DNA from: Thermocrispum municipale DSM 44069
Lineage (GTDB): Bacteria > Actinomycetota > Actinomycetes > Mycobacteriales > Pseudonocardiaceae
Length of the DNA stretch: 64,000 nt
NCBI RefSeq assembly: GCF_000427825.1
Contig: NZ_ATYT01000004.1
Location: forward strand, 85,399 to 149,398
Direction of reading: 5' to 3'
Position 1 is the first letter of the stretch. The number at the start of each line of letters is the position of its first letter. Positions 8,587 through 19,724 of the stretch are shown piece after piece. The position numbers were made by a program, and so were the translations under genes. The notes under the pieces are model-generated. The model worked only from the letters and a program-made list of their open reading frames with translations. It ran no database searches and was not told the DNA's origin.

Positions 8587-9270
8587 TCAAGGAGCGACCC
8601 GCTCGATCCGCCATTCGTCGTCGTCGCGCACGTACCGAAGCCGGTCGTGCATGCGGTCTTCCCTGCCCTGCCAGAACTCGACGACGTCCGGCTTGATGCG
8701 CCAGCCACCCCAGTGCGGCGGCGGGGGAATCTCCTCGACGTCGGCGAAGCGCCGCTCGACGGCCTTCAGCGCGTTCTCCAGCGCCCGCCGGTCCGGCATG
8801 ATGCCCGACTGCGGCGACGCCCACGCGCCAAGCTGCGAACCCCGCGGACGTGACGCCCAGTACTTCGCGGTCTCCGCGGCAGGCACCTTCTCCACCGGAC
8901 CACGGATGTGTACCTGACGGTGCAGCAGGTACCACGGGAACGTCGCCGACGCGTACCGCGTGCTCGCCAGCTCGTGGCTCTTCGCGGACGTGTAGTTGGT
9001 GTAGAAGGCCACACCGCGGCTGTCCAGTCCCTTGCACAACACCGTGCGCGACGACGGACGACCTTCCGGGTCCGCGGTCGCCAGCACCATCGCGTTCGGC
9101 TCGGAAACGCCCGACGAGATGGCTTCGTCCAGCCACCGCTGTAGTTGCTCTGTCCATGTCGGGGCCAGATCGGCCTCGTTGAGGGCCTCCCCTTCGTAGG
9201 AGACCCGCATGCCAGGCAACACGACGGCGAGATCGGGTACTTCGCCGTGATCAGTGGTGGTCTGGGACAT
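8587..9270 (-). CDS. pdxH: Pyridoxamine 5'-phosphate oxidase
   Basis: 227 residues, the usual size. It oxidises pyridoxine/pyridoxamine phosphate to PLP with FMN, in vitamin B6 metabolism. Recognisable blocks are [15 protein letters not shown] (FMN-phosphate site), [47 protein letters not shown] and, at the C-terminus, [20 protein letters not shown], the family's substrate-binding signature, ending with WRIERVAP. It is divergent from citrate synthase across a 257-base shared promoter region. Confidence 0.95.
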   Translation of the reverse strand: MSQTTTDHGEVPDLAVVLPGMRVSYEGEALNEADLAPTWTEQLQRWLDEAISSGVSEPNAMVLATADPEGRPSSRTVLCKGLDSRGVAFYTNYTSAKSHELASTRYASATFPWYLLHRQVHIRGPVEKVPAAETAKYWASRPRGSQLGAWASPQSGIMPDRRALENALKAVERRFADVEEIPPPPHWGGWRIKPDVVEFWQGREDRMHDRLRYVRDDDEWRIERVAP

Positions 9271-9527
9271 ACTGCAGCGCCTCCGGGTTTCGGGAGCGGA
9301 CAGATCCCAACCGACGTTAAAGCGTGCGCCGAGTTCTAGGGAAGACCCAAAACGTCGACTGGAGGTTCGGCAACGCCAGGACCATTATCAATGGCAGCGC
9401 GACGTGAGCAATCTCTCGACCCGCGCTGACCTGGTAACACACACCGACCCAGCCCTCGCGCGTCGCTGCGGACCGCCGCCGCGCACCGTGCCGACGGCCC
9501 GGCCGGAACGGCGAAGGAGGCCTGACC

Positions 9528-10658
9528 ATGGCAGACAGCGCGACCGACGGTTTCGTGCCCGGGTTGGAGGGCGTGGTCGCCTTCCGCACCGAGATCGCCG
9601 AGCCGGACCGTGACGGGGGCGCGCTGCGCTACCGCGGCGTGGACATCGAAGACCTGGCGGGCCGGGTGACGTTCGGCGACGTGTGGGCGTTGCTGGTGGA
9701 CGGCAGGTTCGGCCGCGGCCTGCCGCCGGCCGAACCGTTCCCGATCCCGGTGCACACCGGCAACGTACGCGTCGACGTCCAGGCCGGGTTGGCGATGCTC
9801 GCGCCCGTGTGGGGCTACGAACCACTGTTGGACATCACCGACGAGCAAGCCCGTGAACAGCTCGCCAGGGCCGCCGTCATGGCGTTGTCCTACGTGGCCC
9901 AGTCGGCCCGCGGAATCCACCAGCCCGCGGTCCCGCAGGCACGCATCGACGAGTGCTCCACCATCACCGAGCGGTTCATGACGCGCTGGCGCGGAGAACC
10001 GGACCCCGCGCACGTCCGGGCGATCGACGCCTACTGGGTGTCCGCCGCCGAGCACGGCATGAACGCCTCGACGTTCACCGCTCGCGTCATCGCCTCCACC
10101 GGAGCTGACGTGGCGGCAGCGCTCTCCGGCGCCATCGGTGCCATGTCCGGCCCGCTGCACGGCGGCGCTCCCGCGCGGGTGCTCCCGATGGTCGAGGAGG
10201 TCGAACGCACCGGTGACGCCACCGGTTTCGTCAAGCGCCTGCTGGATCGCAAGGAACGGCTGATGGGCTTCGGGCACCGCGTCTACCGCGCCGAGGATCC
10301 GCGCGCTCGCGTTCTCCGCCGCACCGCCAAGAACCTCGGCGCTCCCAGGTACGAGGCCGCGGCGGCGCTCGAACAAGCGGCCCTGGCCGAACTGCGCGAA
10401 CGCCGACCGGACCGCGCGATCGAGACCAACGTGGAGTTCTGGGCCGCGGTCATCCTGGACTTCGCCGAGGTTCCGCCGCACATGATGCCCGCGATGTTCA
10501 CCTGCGCCAGGACCGGCGGCTGGTGCGCGCACATCCTGGAGCAGAAACGCACCGGGCGGCTGGTGCGCCCGTCCGCTTCCTACATCGGACCGGGGCCGCG
10601 CAAACCGGACGAGGTCGCCGGCTGGGAGTCGGTCACCGTGCTTGACCAGGAGGTTTGA
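9528..10658 (+). CDS. citA: Citrate synthase 2 (second actinobacterial citrate synthase)
   Basis: 376 residues, preceded by GAAGGAGG. Citrate synthase condenses acetyl-CoA with oxaloacetate. Signature residues are present: LRYRGVDIEDLA early, SGPLHGGAPARV (active-site His), MGFGHRVYR (second His and Arg) and DFAEVP (catalytic Asp). Length and sequence fit the CitA class that lies next to serC and sepH in mycobacteria (Rv0889c), not the larger main GltA. The same neighbours occur here. Confidence 0.92.
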   Translation: MADSATDGFVPGLEGVVAFRTEIAEPDRDGGALRYRGVDIEDLAGRVTFGDVWALLVDGRFGRGLPPAEPFPIPVHTGNVRVDVQAGLAMLAPVWGYEPLLDITDEQAREQLARAAVMALSYVAQSARGIHQPAVPQARIDECSTITERFMTRWRGEPDPAHVRAIDAYWVSAAEHGMNASTFTARVIASTGADVAAALSGAIGAMSGPLHGGAPARVLPMVEEVERTGDATGFVKRLLDRKERLMGFGHRVYRAEDPRARVLRRTAKNLGAPRYEAAAALEQAALAELRERRPDRAIETNVEFWAAVILDFAEVPPHMMPAMFTCARTGGWCAHILEQKRTGRLVRPSASYIGPGPRKPDEVAGWESVTVLDQEV

Positions 10659-10749
10659 GGCCGCGCCGGTTGCGACATCCGAATGAAGTTCGGTTTCCGG
10701 ATGTGGCCAGCGGCAACGATGGGCACCCCAAGCCGATCAGCGCTGCAGA

Positions 10750-12105
10750 ATGGCTCGCATGCTTCCCACCACGGAGTACGCGCTGCTGTCGCGCATCGCC
10801 ACCGCGCAGGCCCACGGCCGGGCGCCGTCGCTGGTGGCCGGTGTCGTTCGAGACGGTGAACTCGTCTGGTCCGGCGCGCGCGGATTCGTCGACGGCTCGA
10901 TCCCGGACAACGACACCCAGTACCGCATCGGCTCGATCACGAAATCGCTGGTCGCGGTGCTGGTCATGCGCTTGCGCGACGAAGGCAAGCTGGCGCTGAA
11001 CGACCCTGTGAGCCGTCACCTCGGCGACTCACCGTTCGGGCACCTGACCATCGCGCAACTGCTGTCCCACACCGGTGGCGTCACGTCGGAGTCCCCGGGG
11101 TCGTGGTGGGAACGCAGCCCAGGAGGCGGCTGGGACCAGCTGGCGGAGAGCCTGACGCCCGAGGAGCTCAAGCTCCGCGCCGGGCAGCAGTTCCACTACT
11201 CCAACGTCGGCTACGGGATCCTCGGCGAACTGGTCAAACGGCTGCGCGGCAAGGAGTGGTACGAGGCGCTGAAGGCCGAGGTGCTCGAACCGCTGGGCAT
11301 GATGCGCACGGTCCCGCACCCGGACGACCACGCAGCCCAGGGCTGGGCGGTGCACCCGTTCGCCGACGTGCTCCACCCCGAACCGGCACCGGACGCCGGT
11401 GCGATGGCCCCGGCCGGTCAGCTGTGGTCGACGGTCAACGACCTCTCCCGCTTGACCGCGCTCGTCGCGGGTCACACCGCGGGCGTGCTGTCCGCGGACA
11501 CCGTGGCGGAGATGCGCGCGGCAGCCACCGTCGAGGACGGCGAGCAATGGCAGAGCGGCTACGGGCTCGGCCTTCAGCTGGTGCGCCGGGACGGGCACGC
11601 CTACGCCGGGCACACCGGGTCGATGCCCGGTTTCATCGCCTGCACCATGGTCGACAGCGCCACCGGCACCGGCGCGCTCGCCATGAGCAACACAACCGCG
11701 GGCGTGCCGATCCTCGGTGTCACGCTCGACCTGATCGCACTCGCCGACCAGCACGAGCCGCCGCTGCCGCAGCCGTGGCAGCCCGCCGACATCGACACCA
11801 CGCTGCTGGAGCTGACCGGTCTGTGGCACTGGGGCCCGACACCGCACCATCTGCGCGTCATGCCGAACGGCTGGCTGTACCTGGCGCCGGTCGGCGACGG
11901 TGGACGACGCTCCCGCTTCCGGCCGACCGGACAGGACGAGTGGGTCGGGCTCGACGGCTACTACGCGGGCGAGACGTTGCGGGTCGGACGGGACGCCGAC
12001 GGTGCCCCGAAGTACCTGAACCTGGCGACGTTCATCTTCACCCGCACCCCGTACGACCCTCAGGCGCCGGTGCCGGGAGGCGTGGACCCGAAAGGCTGGC
12101 GCTGA
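10750..12105 (+). CDS. Beta-lactamase / penicillin-binding-family serine hydrolase
   Basis: 451 residues, no obvious signal peptide. Three motifs of the class C beta-lactamase/esterase/DD-peptidase fold are visible: SITK (S62-K65), YSN (150-152) and HTG (288-290). The C-terminal ~110 residues form an extra beta-rich domain (LTGLWHWGPTPHHL and later). Such cytoplasmic-looking members are often esterases or amidases, so a true beta-lactamase activity should not be assumed. An alternative start lies 9 bases downstream. Confidence 0.85.
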   Translation: MARMLPTTEYALLSRIATAQAHGRAPSLVAGVVRDGELVWSGARGFVDGSIPDNDTQYRIGSITKSLVAVLVMRLRDEGKLALNDPVSRHLGDSPFGHLTIAQLLSHTGGVTSESPGSWWERSPGGGWDQLAESLTPEELKLRAGQQFHYSNVGYGILGELVKRLRGKEWYEALKAEVLEPLGMMRTVPHPDDHAAQGWAVHPFADVLHPEPAPDAGAMAPAGQLWSTVNDLSRLTALVAGHTAGVLSADTVAEMRAAATVEDGEQWQSGYGLGLQLVRRDGHAYAGHTGSMPGFIACTMVDSATGTGALAMSNTTAGVPILGVTLDLIALADQHEPPLPQPWQPADIDTTLLELTGLWHWGPTPHHLRVMPNGWLYLAPVGDGGRRSRFRPTGQDEWVGLDGYYAGETLRVGRDADGAPKYLNLATFIFTRTPYDPQAPVPGGVDPKGWR

Positions 12106-12200
12106 CCCGAGTCGTCAGCCGCTGTCCACTGTTCGGTTGACACCCAGGTTCGGTCCGCTGGACGTCCCGCCAGGCGTGGCGCGGACCGCACGATCGGGGC

Positions 12201-13754
<1,554 letters not shown>

Positions 13755-13771
13755 CACCGAGACACCGACTG

Positions 13772-13801
13772 GCGCCGGGTCCCGTGATCGGGGCCCGGCG
13801 C
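13772..13801 (+). terminator. Hairpin after serC
   Basis: GCGCCGGG-T-CCC pairs with GGGCCCGGCGC around a 7-base loop; an 11-pair GC stem with one bulged T, 18 bases after the serC stop. No strong T-tract, as is usual in this GC-rich genome. Confidence 0.6.
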
Positions 13802-13953
13802 TAGTCCGTTTCGGACACTTCGGCAAGGCACCTAGCCCGATTGCGTGATCAACTACAACAACCTGCGCGTGCCCCGGCGCGCCTCGCACGTCAAGCCGCC
13901 ACGCCGAACTACGGTTACCACCCAGACAGGTGACGTCGTGGGAGGCGGGATAC

Positions 13954-14823
13954 ATGCGAGCGCTGCGGGTGGTCGGGCTGCACGAGGACGGCAAGTCCGT
14001 CGTGTGCGAAGACTCCGCAGGCGAGAAGTACTCGATCCCCGTGGACGAACGGCTGCTTGCCGCAGCTCGGGGCGACCTCAGTCGGCTCGGTCAGGTCCAG
14101 ATCAGTTTGGAGAGCCAGATGCGCCCACGCGAAATTCAGGCCCGCATCCGCGCCGGTGAGACGGTCGCGCAGGTCGCCGCCGCCGCGGGCATGCCGGAGC
14201 AGCGAGTCGAGCGCTTCGCCTACCCGGTCTTGCTGGAGCGGTCCCGGATCGCCGAGCTCGCCCAGCAAGCCCACCCGGTGCGCGAGGACGGGCCGGACGT
14301 GCAGACGCTCGGTGACGTGGTGGCGCACGCGTTCTCGGTCCGCGGCCAGGACTACAGCAGCGCGACGTGGGATTCCTGGCGTGGTGAGGACGGCAAGTGG
14401 GTGGTCTGCCTGCGCTGGAAGGCGGGCCGCTCGGACAACCGCGCGCACTGGTCGTACTCCCCCGGCGCGCACGGCGGCACCGCGGTCGCGCTGGACGAAC
14501 CCGCCGAGGACCTGCTGGACCCGGAGGGTCGCTCGCGCGAACTGCGCCCGGTGCTGGAGGAGACCGCGCCGCCCGCGGAGGAGCGCGAGGACTGGCAGGG
14601 CACGCTGGACGAGGCGTTCGAGGAGACCCCGGCCGCGAAGAGCCCCGAGCCGGCGCGCGCGGAAACGCCCGACCCCGGTCCGGAGCAAGCCGACGACGAC
14701 ACCACCGAGATCCCGAAGGTCCCGGCCGCGTCGTCGAACGGCAGGCGCAAGGGCCGCAAGAACCACCCGGTCGTTCCGGCGTGGGAGGACGTCCTGCTGG
14801 GCGTGAAGAGCCAGCGCGGCTAG
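13954..14823 (+). CDS. sepH: Septation protein SepH (DUF3071 family)
   Basis: 289 residues from the ATG of MRALRVVGLHEDGKSVVCED, 6 bases after GGGAGGCGG. SepH binds FtsZ and stimulates Z-ring assembly in Streptomyces and mycobacteria. The conserved N-terminal DUF3071 region includes the helix-turn-helix segment MRPREIQARIRAGETVAQVA and then ERFAYPVLLERSRIAELAQ. A variable acidic/proline-rich tail ends in a basic GRRKGRKNHPVVPAWEDVLLG. Next to serC as in mycobacteria. After the stop, the last 21 bases are imperfectly repeated once (VKSQRG-stop, then VKSRRG-stop), a harmless small duplication. Confidence 0.92.
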   Translation: MRALRVVGLHEDGKSVVCEDSAGEKYSIPVDERLLAAARGDLSRLGQVQISLESQMRPREIQARIRAGETVAQVAAAAGMPEQRVERFAYPVLLERSRIAELAQQAHPVREDGPDVQTLGDVVAHAFSVRGQDYSSATWDSWRGEDGKWVVCLRWKAGRSDNRAHWSYSPGAHGGTAVALDEPAEDLLDPEGRSRELRPVLEETAPPAEEREDWQGTLDEAFEETPAAKSPEPARAETPDPGPEQADDDTTEIPKVPAASSNGRRKGRKNHPVVPAWEDVLLGVKSQRG

Positions 14824-14840
14824 GTGAAAAGCCGGCGCGG

Positions 14841-15383
14841 CTAGACCGGCTCGAGCGGCTGGTGCGGCTCGGCGGGCAGCTCCACCGAGATCGGATCCCC
14901 GGGTCGGACGGTTCCGCCGGTTGCCACGACGCCCATGACGCCTGCCTTGCGGACCAGGCGACCTGAGGAGTCCTTGGTGAGCACCGCCTTGAGCATGCCG
15001 CTGGAGAAGTCGTCGATCTGGTAGCAGGGATTCCGCAGCCCGGTCACCTCGACCACGACCTCGTGGCCGATGCGCAGCCGTGTGCCGGTCGGCAGGTTGA
15101 GCAGGTCGACGTCGCGGGTGGTGATGTTCTCGCCGAGATCGCCCGGCTTGACGGTGAAGCCCTGCGCGACGAGCTCGTCGTGCAGCTCGGAGTGAATCAG
15201 ATGAACCTGGCGCAGGTTGGGCTGCTCGGGATCCCGCTTGACCCGGGACCGGTGCTTGACCTTTGCGCCGCGGTGCGCGTCGCCGACCGCACCTTCCCCG
15301 GCGACGAGGGTGATCTCCGGCTGGGAGTACTTGCTGAACGAGTGGGTCGGGCTGACGGCGACCGCGGTGACGACTCCATCCAT
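14841..15383 (-). CDS. MOSC-domain protein
   Basis: 180 residues forming one MOSC domain, the sulfur-carrier fold of molybdenum-cofactor sulfurases and of YiiM/mARC-type enzymes. Visible blocks are QVHLIHSELHDEL, KPGDLGENITTRDVDLLNLPTG and GLRNPCYQIDDF, in which the Cys is the conserved MOSC cysteine. Likely acts on molybdopterin enzymes or sulfur transfer. Last gene of the minus-strand group that begins with the TrmH methylase, 4 bases after the MmcQ gene. Confidence 0.88.
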   Translation of the reverse strand: MDGVVTAVAVSPTHSFSKYSQPEITLVAGEGAVGDAHRGAKVKHRSRVKRDPEQPNLRQVHLIHSELHDELVAQGFTVKPGDLGENITTRDVDLLNLPTGTRLRIGHEVVVEVTGLRNPCYQIDDFSSGMLKAVLTKDSSGRLVRKAGVMGVVATGGTVRPGDPISVELPAEPHQPLEPV

Positions 15384-15387
15384 GCCG

Positions 15388-15756
15388 TCAGTCTGCCGAT
15401 CGATCCAGCAGGGCTACCAGTTTTTTCGGCGCCACACACCGGTAGGCGTCCCGCACGATCTCGGCGATCTCGTCCCAGTCCTGCTCGACACCCAGGTTGA
15501 CCCCGAGCCATCCGCGATGACCGACATAGGGCGGCCGGTAGAACCGCTGTGGGTCGCTGCCGACCAGCGCTTCCTGCACCCCGGGCGCGGCCGCGCACCA
15601 GAAACCGAGCACGTCGTCGTGGTGGTGATCGGCATAGCTGACGAACAGCTTCTTGTCCCGCACGAACCACGCGGGCTCGCCGTGGCTGACGCGTTCGGTG
15701 GTTTCCGGAAGCGCCAGGCACAGCGCGCGCAGGCGTGGCAGCGGGTCGTCCGACAT
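15388..15756 (-). CDS. MmcQ/YjbR family protein
   Basis: 122 residues, typical of the MmcQ/YjbR (CyaY-like fold) family. Blocks include RALCLALPETTERVSHGEPAW, FVRDKKLFVSYADHHHDD, FYRPPYVGHRGWLGVNL and a final RDAYRCVAPKKL. These proteins are predicted double-wing DNA-binding proteins of unknown function. It lies 9 bases after DUF2537 and 4 before the MOSC gene, so it is co-transcribed. Confidence 0.85.
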   Translation of the reverse strand: MSDDPLPRLRALCLALPETTERVSHGEPAWFVRDKKLFVSYADHHHDDVLGFWCAAAPGVQEALVGSDPQRFYRPPYVGHRGWLGVNLGVEQDWDEIAEIVRDAYRCVAPKKLVALLDRSAD

Positions 15757-15765
15757 GCGGGCAGG

Positions 15766-16386
15766 CTAGAGCAGGACGACCAGCACGCCAAGCCAGGAAA
15801 CGGCCAGGCCGCCCGCGGCTCCGAAGCAGACCCACCGCATGGTCGGCACGTGCCGGCCGATCCACAGCGACGGCGCCATGCCCGCGGTCACGATCAGCGC
15901 GGCGACGAGGGCCGCCCAGCCTGCCACGGCCTCGGTGATCGTGGTGGCCAGCGCGAGCATGCCGACCAGCACGACCGCACCGATCATCACCGACACGGTC
16001 AGCCCCGGCCCCCACGGCGTCGGCTCGCCGGGGGTGCGGCGGAACCAGTGCGCGGCCGGCGTGGCCCGTCGTGGCGTGGGCTCCTGTGGGACGACCACGA
16101 TCGCCGAATCCGTCACGGGGTCGACGTAGCGGACCGGGCGATGCAACTCCGCGGCCACTCGACCGGCGAGTTGATGACCACGACGGCTGACCACACCGAC
16201 GGTTTCGGCGGTGGATTCCGTGGTGCGGATGGCCGTGGCGACCCGCGCCCACTCGTGCAGGGCCGCGGCCAGCTCGTCACCGAGCGGGAAGGACTCGGGT
16301 TCGGCGGCGTGCCGTCCGGCGGTGAGCACGGCACGCTCACCCCGGACGCGGAGCTCCACACTCGAGCGTTGGCGATCGGCCGTCAT
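15766..16386 (-). CDS. DUF2537 membrane protein
   Basis: 206 residues. The soluble N-terminal half (to about 125) is followed by membrane helices near 128-150, 155-172 and 182-205. Sequence and position (between a SpoU/TrmH methylase and near sepH) fit the actinobacterial DUF2537 family (Rv0882-like). Function unknown. Its ATG overlaps the TGA of the methylase (ATGA), so translation is coupled. Confidence 0.75.
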   Translation of the reverse strand: MTADRQRSSVELRVRGERAVLTAGRHAAEPESFPLGDELAAALHEWARVATAIRTTESTAETVGVVSRRGHQLAGRVAAELHRPVRYVDPVTDSAIVVVPQEPTPRRATPAAHWFRRTPGEPTPWGPGLTVSVMIGAVVLVGMLALATTITEAVAGWAALVAALIVTAGMAPSLWIGRHVPTMRWVCFGAAGGLAVSWLGVLVVLL

Positions 16387-17204
16387 CGTTCGCCGAGCCT
16401 AGCCTGTTCCGCCAGCTCGTAGCAGGCGATCGCGCCCGCCACCGCGACGTTCAGCGAGTCCACGTGCTCGGCGATCGGGATGCGCACCGCGACGTCGGAC
16501 ACCGCCAGCGCCTCCTCGCTGAGGCCATGTCCCTCCGAGCCGAGCAGCAAGACGACCTTGCCGGGATGTCGACGACCGAATTCCCGCACCGACACGGCGC
16601 CCTGCCGTGGGGTCAGCGCGCCGATGGTGAAACCGGCTTCGTGCAGCGATGCGGCCGCAACTGCCAGGTCGTCCACCGTCGTGAACGGCACGTGCAGCAC
16701 GTGACCCATCGACACCCGCACGCTGCGTCGATACAACGGGTCCGGACACCCGGGGCCGACGATCACCCCGTCCACCCCGAACGCGGCCGCGTTGCGGAAC
16801 AGCGAACCGATGTTCTCGTGGTCGTTGACGCCTTCCATGGCGAGCAGCACGCGGCCCGCGAGCAGGCGTTCCCACGGCACCGGTGCGGCCCGGTCGGCGA
16901 CAGCCAGCACGCCGCGATTGAGATGAAAGCCGATCACCTGATCCATCACGTCCGCGGTCGTCACGTAGGCCGGCACGGCCACCTTGTCCAGCCGGTCGGC
17001 CAGTTCCTCGACCCGGTTGCGCACACCCATGACCGAGCGGACCGGATACGGCGAATCGAGCAACCGCTCCACCGCACTGGTCCCCTCGGCGATCACCAGA
17101 CCACGGCCACCGGGACGGTCGGGGCGGCGATCGGCGCGCTTGAGGTCGCGGTAGTCATCCAGCCGGTGGTCCGCGGGATCGGCGACGTCGACGAGCTCAG
17201 CCAC
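16383..17204 (-). CDS. SpoU/TrmH-family RNA 2'-O-methyltransferase
   Basis: 273 residues from a GTG placed 8 bases after CGGGAG; the frame is open further upstream but the added residues are Arg/Pro/Ser-rich nonsense. The SPOUT knot motifs are present: GVNDHENIGSLFRNAAAFG (motif 1), LLLGSEGHGLSEEAL (motif 2) and IPIAEHVDSLNVAVAGAI (motif 3). An N-terminal substrate-binding domain contains VIAEGTSAVERLL. Probably methylates a ribose in rRNA or tRNA using SAM. Heads the operon with DUF2537, MmcQ and MOSC genes; orthologous in position to Rv0881. Confidence 0.92.
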   Translation of the reverse strand: MAELVDVADPADHRLDDYRDLKRADRRPDRPGGRGLVIAEGTSAVERLLDSPYPVRSVMGVRNRVEELADRLDKVAVPAYVTTADVMDQVIGFHLNRGVLAVADRAAPVPWERLLAGRVLLAMEGVNDHENIGSLFRNAAAFGVDGVIVGPGCPDPLYRRSVRVSMGHVLHVPFTTVDDLAVAAASLHEAGFTIGALTPRQGAVSVREFGRRHPGKVVLLLGSEGHGLSEEALAVSDVAVRIPIAEHVDSLNVAVAGAIACYELAEQARLGER

Positions 17205-17401
17205 GTGCCGAGTCTCCCGCAGTGCTCTGTCCAGGCGACGACGAGGGGTCTCCCACCAGGAACGACTGCGCAGCGTCAACCCCGCCTTACCCGTTGTACC
17301 GGTTTGGCCGCTAGCCGCTGCGGGCAAACCCGTGTCACCGTTACAGGCCGGGGTTCGCCACGAGTGCCACCACGACGAACGGGGCGGGGAGCGCAAGAAC
17401 A

Positions 17402-18892
17402 ATGACCGACGATGTGCTGGCGAGCTCGAGCTCGTCGGACCGTGCCCGTTATCGGCGCAAGGTCCAGCGGTGCCTGGACACCCTCGCACAGATGCTGGCC
17501 GAAGGCAGTTTCATCTCCCGGCCGCAGCGCATCGGGTTGGAAATCGAACTCAACCTCATCGACGAGCAGATGCGCCCGTCGATGACCAATTCCGAAGTGC
17601 TCGCGGCACTGGACGACCCGTCGTTCACCACCGAGCTGGGCAGGCACAACCTGGAGCTGAACGTGCCGCCGCGCAGGCTGGACGCCGATTCGCTGCTCGA
17701 GCTCGACCTGGAACTGCGCAACTTCCTCAGCGACGCGGACGCGAAAGCCGGCGAATGGGGCGCGGGCCTGGCGATCATCGGCATCCTGCCGACGCTGGGG
17801 GCCGAGCACTTCGAGGCCAAGTGGCTCACGTCGAACGCCCGCTACTCGAAACTCAACGACAAGATCCTCGCCGAACGCGGTGAGCACACGCTGCTGACCA
17901 TGGACGGCGTCGCGCTGCCCGGGCGGCGACCGGAGCGGCTGCGCGCGTACTCGGACACGATCCTGCCCGAGGCTGCCTGTACGTCGATGCAGCTGCACCT
18001 GCAGGTGGGTCCCGAGGAGTTCGCGCCGTACTGGAACGCCGCGCAATGCCTGGCGGGCGTGCAGCTCGCGGTGGCGGCCAACTCACCGTTCCTGCTCAGC
18101 AAGGCGCTGTGGCACGAGACCCGGCTGCCGCTGTTCGAGCAGTCCACCGACACCCGCCCCGAGGAACTGAAGAACCAGGGCGTGCGGCCGCGCGTGTGGT
18201 TCGGCGAGCGGTGGATCAACTCGATCTTCGACCTGTTCGAGGAGAACGTCCGCTACTTCCCCGGCCTGCTCACCGAGACCGACCCGGAGGACCCGCTGGA
18301 CACGCTCGCCGCGGGCCACACACCGAAACTGACCGAGCTGCGCATGCACAACGGCACGGTGTGGCGGTGGAACCGGCCGGTGTACGACGTGGTGGACGAC
18401 GAGCCACACCTGCGGGTGGAGAACCGCGTCCTGCCCGCCGGCCCGACGGTGATCGACATGGTCGCCAACGCCGCGTTCTTCTACGGCGCCCAGCGCGCCC
18501 TGGCCGAGGCGGAGCGGCCGGTGTGGACGTCGATGTCGTTCCAGGCGGCCGAGGACAACATGCACCGCGGCGCCCGGCACGGCATGGACGCCGAGCTCTA
18601 CTGGCCCGGCCTGGGCTGTGTGCCGCCGGACGAACTGGTGCTGCGCGAGCTGCTGCCGCTGGCCGCCGAGGGCCTGGCCGCCGCCGGGGTGTCGTCGCGC
18701 GTGTCCGACAAGTACCTCGGGGTCATCGAGCAGCGGTGCCTCACCCGGCGCACCGGCGCGGCGTGGCAGCGCGCCACGGTCGACAAGCTGGAACGCGCGG
18801 GCATGGACCGCGAGCACGCGTTGCGCGCGATGCTGTCCGACTACATCGGCCTGATGCACCGGGGCGATCCGGTGCACGAGTGGCCGGTGTAG
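17402..18892 (+). CDS. Glutamate-cysteine ligase family protein (GCS2 / carboxylate-amine ligase)
   Basis: 496 residues. The N-terminal IGLEIELNLIDEQMRPS (metal-binding acidic motif), GRHNLELNVPPRRL, SMQLHLQV, ANSPFLLSKALWHETRLPLF and LRVENRVLPAGPTVIDM blocks are those of the GCS2 fold, which joins an amino group to the gamma-carboxylate of glutamate using ATP. Actinobacteria use such enzymes for ergothioneine precursors or unknown conjugates; no egtBCD genes are nearby, so the substrate is not assignable. Divergent from the TrmH operon. Confidence 0.8.
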   Translation: MTDDVLASSSSSDRARYRRKVQRCLDTLAQMLAEGSFISRPQRIGLEIELNLIDEQMRPSMTNSEVLAALDDPSFTTELGRHNLELNVPPRRLDADSLLELDLELRNFLSDADAKAGEWGAGLAIIGILPTLGAEHFEAKWLTSNARYSKLNDKILAERGEHTLLTMDGVALPGRRPERLRAYSDTILPEAACTSMQLHLQVGPEEFAPYWNAAQCLAGVQLAVAANSPFLLSKALWHETRLPLFEQSTDTRPEELKNQGVRPRVWFGERWINSIFDLFEENVRYFPGLLTETDPEDPLDTLAAGHTPKLTELRMHNGTVWRWNRPVYDVVDDEPHLRVENRVLPAGPTVIDMVANAAFFYGAQRALAEAERPVWTSMSFQAAEDNMHRGARHGMDAELYWPGLGCVPPDELVLRELLPLAAEGLAAAGVSSRVSDKYLGVIEQRCLTRRTGAAWQRATVDKLERAGMDREHALRAMLSDYIGLMHRGDPVHEWPV

Positions 18893-18942
18893 CCGTGCCC
18901 GGGTGAGCCTGCGGTTATCTCAGCCGGGCGGGTGGGTATCAC

Positions 18943-18956
18943 GTGGTCGTGACCAC
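18943..18956. promoter_or_regulatory. 14-base near-contiguous palindrome between the GCS2 gene and sodA
   Basis: GTGGTC-GT-GACCAC, two perfect 6-base arms separated by 2 bases. Its position 50 bases after one gene and 130 before sodA allows either an operator for sodA or a small terminator hairpin. Confidence 0.3.
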
Positions 18957-19007
18957 ATCCCGATTGACCTCCAGCTAAGTCGAGGTTGCATCGTGGTCTC
19001 GGCAGAT

Positions 19008-19036
19008 GATCACCCGGTTCGACCCTTGGGGTGATC
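19008..19036 (+). promoter_or_regulatory. Inverted repeat in the sodA upstream region
   Basis: GATCACCC pairs with GGGTGATC (8 bases each, 13-base spacer), ending about 50 bases before the sodA ATG. A -10-like TAGGTT/GGATAG lies just downstream. It may be an operator or a 5' untranslated hairpin. Confidence 0.3.
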
Positions 19037-19088
19037 GGGACTAGGTTGGATAGCGGAATTCCCACCCGTGTGAATTGAGGGAGCACAG

Positions 19089-19709
19089 ATGGCGCTCTAC
19101 GAGCTTCCCGATCTCGACTACGACTACGGCGCGCTCGAGCCGTACATCTCCGGCGAGATCAACGAGCTGCACCACAGCAAGCACCACGCGACCTACGTCA
19201 AGGGCGCGAACGACACGATGGAGAAGCTGGAGGCGGCCCGCGAGGCCGGTGACTACGGCGCGATCGTCGGCCTGGAGACCACGCTGGCGTTCAACCTGGC
19301 CGGGCACGCCAACCACGTGGTGTGGTGGAAGATCCTGTCGCCGGAAGGCGGGGACAAGCCGACCGGCGAGCTGGCAGCGGCCATCGACGAGAGCTTCGGT
19401 TCGTTCGACAAGTTCCAGGCCCACTACAACGCGGTGGCCACCACGATCCAGGGCAACGGATGGGCCGCGCTGTCCTGGGACCCGCTGGCCAAGCGGCTGA
19501 TCATCCAGCAGCTGCGGGACCACCACAACAACATGGCGCTGCCCACCACGCCGATCCTGATGACCGACATGTGGGAGCACGCGTTCTACCTGCAGTACAA
19601 GAACGTGAAGCCGGACTACGCCAAGGCGCTGTGGAACGTCTACGACTGGGCGGAGATCGGCAAGCGGTTCGACAACGCCGTCAACGGCGGCAACGGCCTG
19701 CTCGGCTGA
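19089..19709 (+). CDS. sodA: Superoxide dismutase, Mn/Fe type
   Basis: 206 residues, standard length, with GAGGGAG before the ATG. Dismutates superoxide. Metal ligands are all present: H28 ([10 protein letters not shown]), H76 ([11 protein letters not shown]), D160 and H164 ([11 protein letters not shown]). There is no signal peptide, as in other actinobacterial SodA proteins. Whether Mn or Fe is used cannot be decided here. Followed by a strong hairpin terminator and by an iron box of unclear target. Confidence 0.96.
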   Translation: MALYELPDLDYDYGALEPYISGEINELHHSKHHATYVKGANDTMEKLEAAREAGDYGAIVGLETTLAFNLAGHANHVVWWKILSPEGGDKPTGELAAAIDESFGSFDKFQAHYNAVATTIQGNGWAALSWDPLAKRLIIQQLRDHHNNMALPTTPILMTDMWEHAFYLQYKNVKPDYAKALWNVYDWAEIGKRFDNAVNGGNGLLG

Positions 19710-19724
19710 GTTCAACCCGCTTCA

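Noticed and set aside
10750-12105. Antibiotic-resistance beta-lactamase
   Set aside because: The protein has the shared SxxK/YxN/HTG fold but no signal peptide and an extra C-terminal domain, which fits an esterase or peptidase-like hydrolase better.
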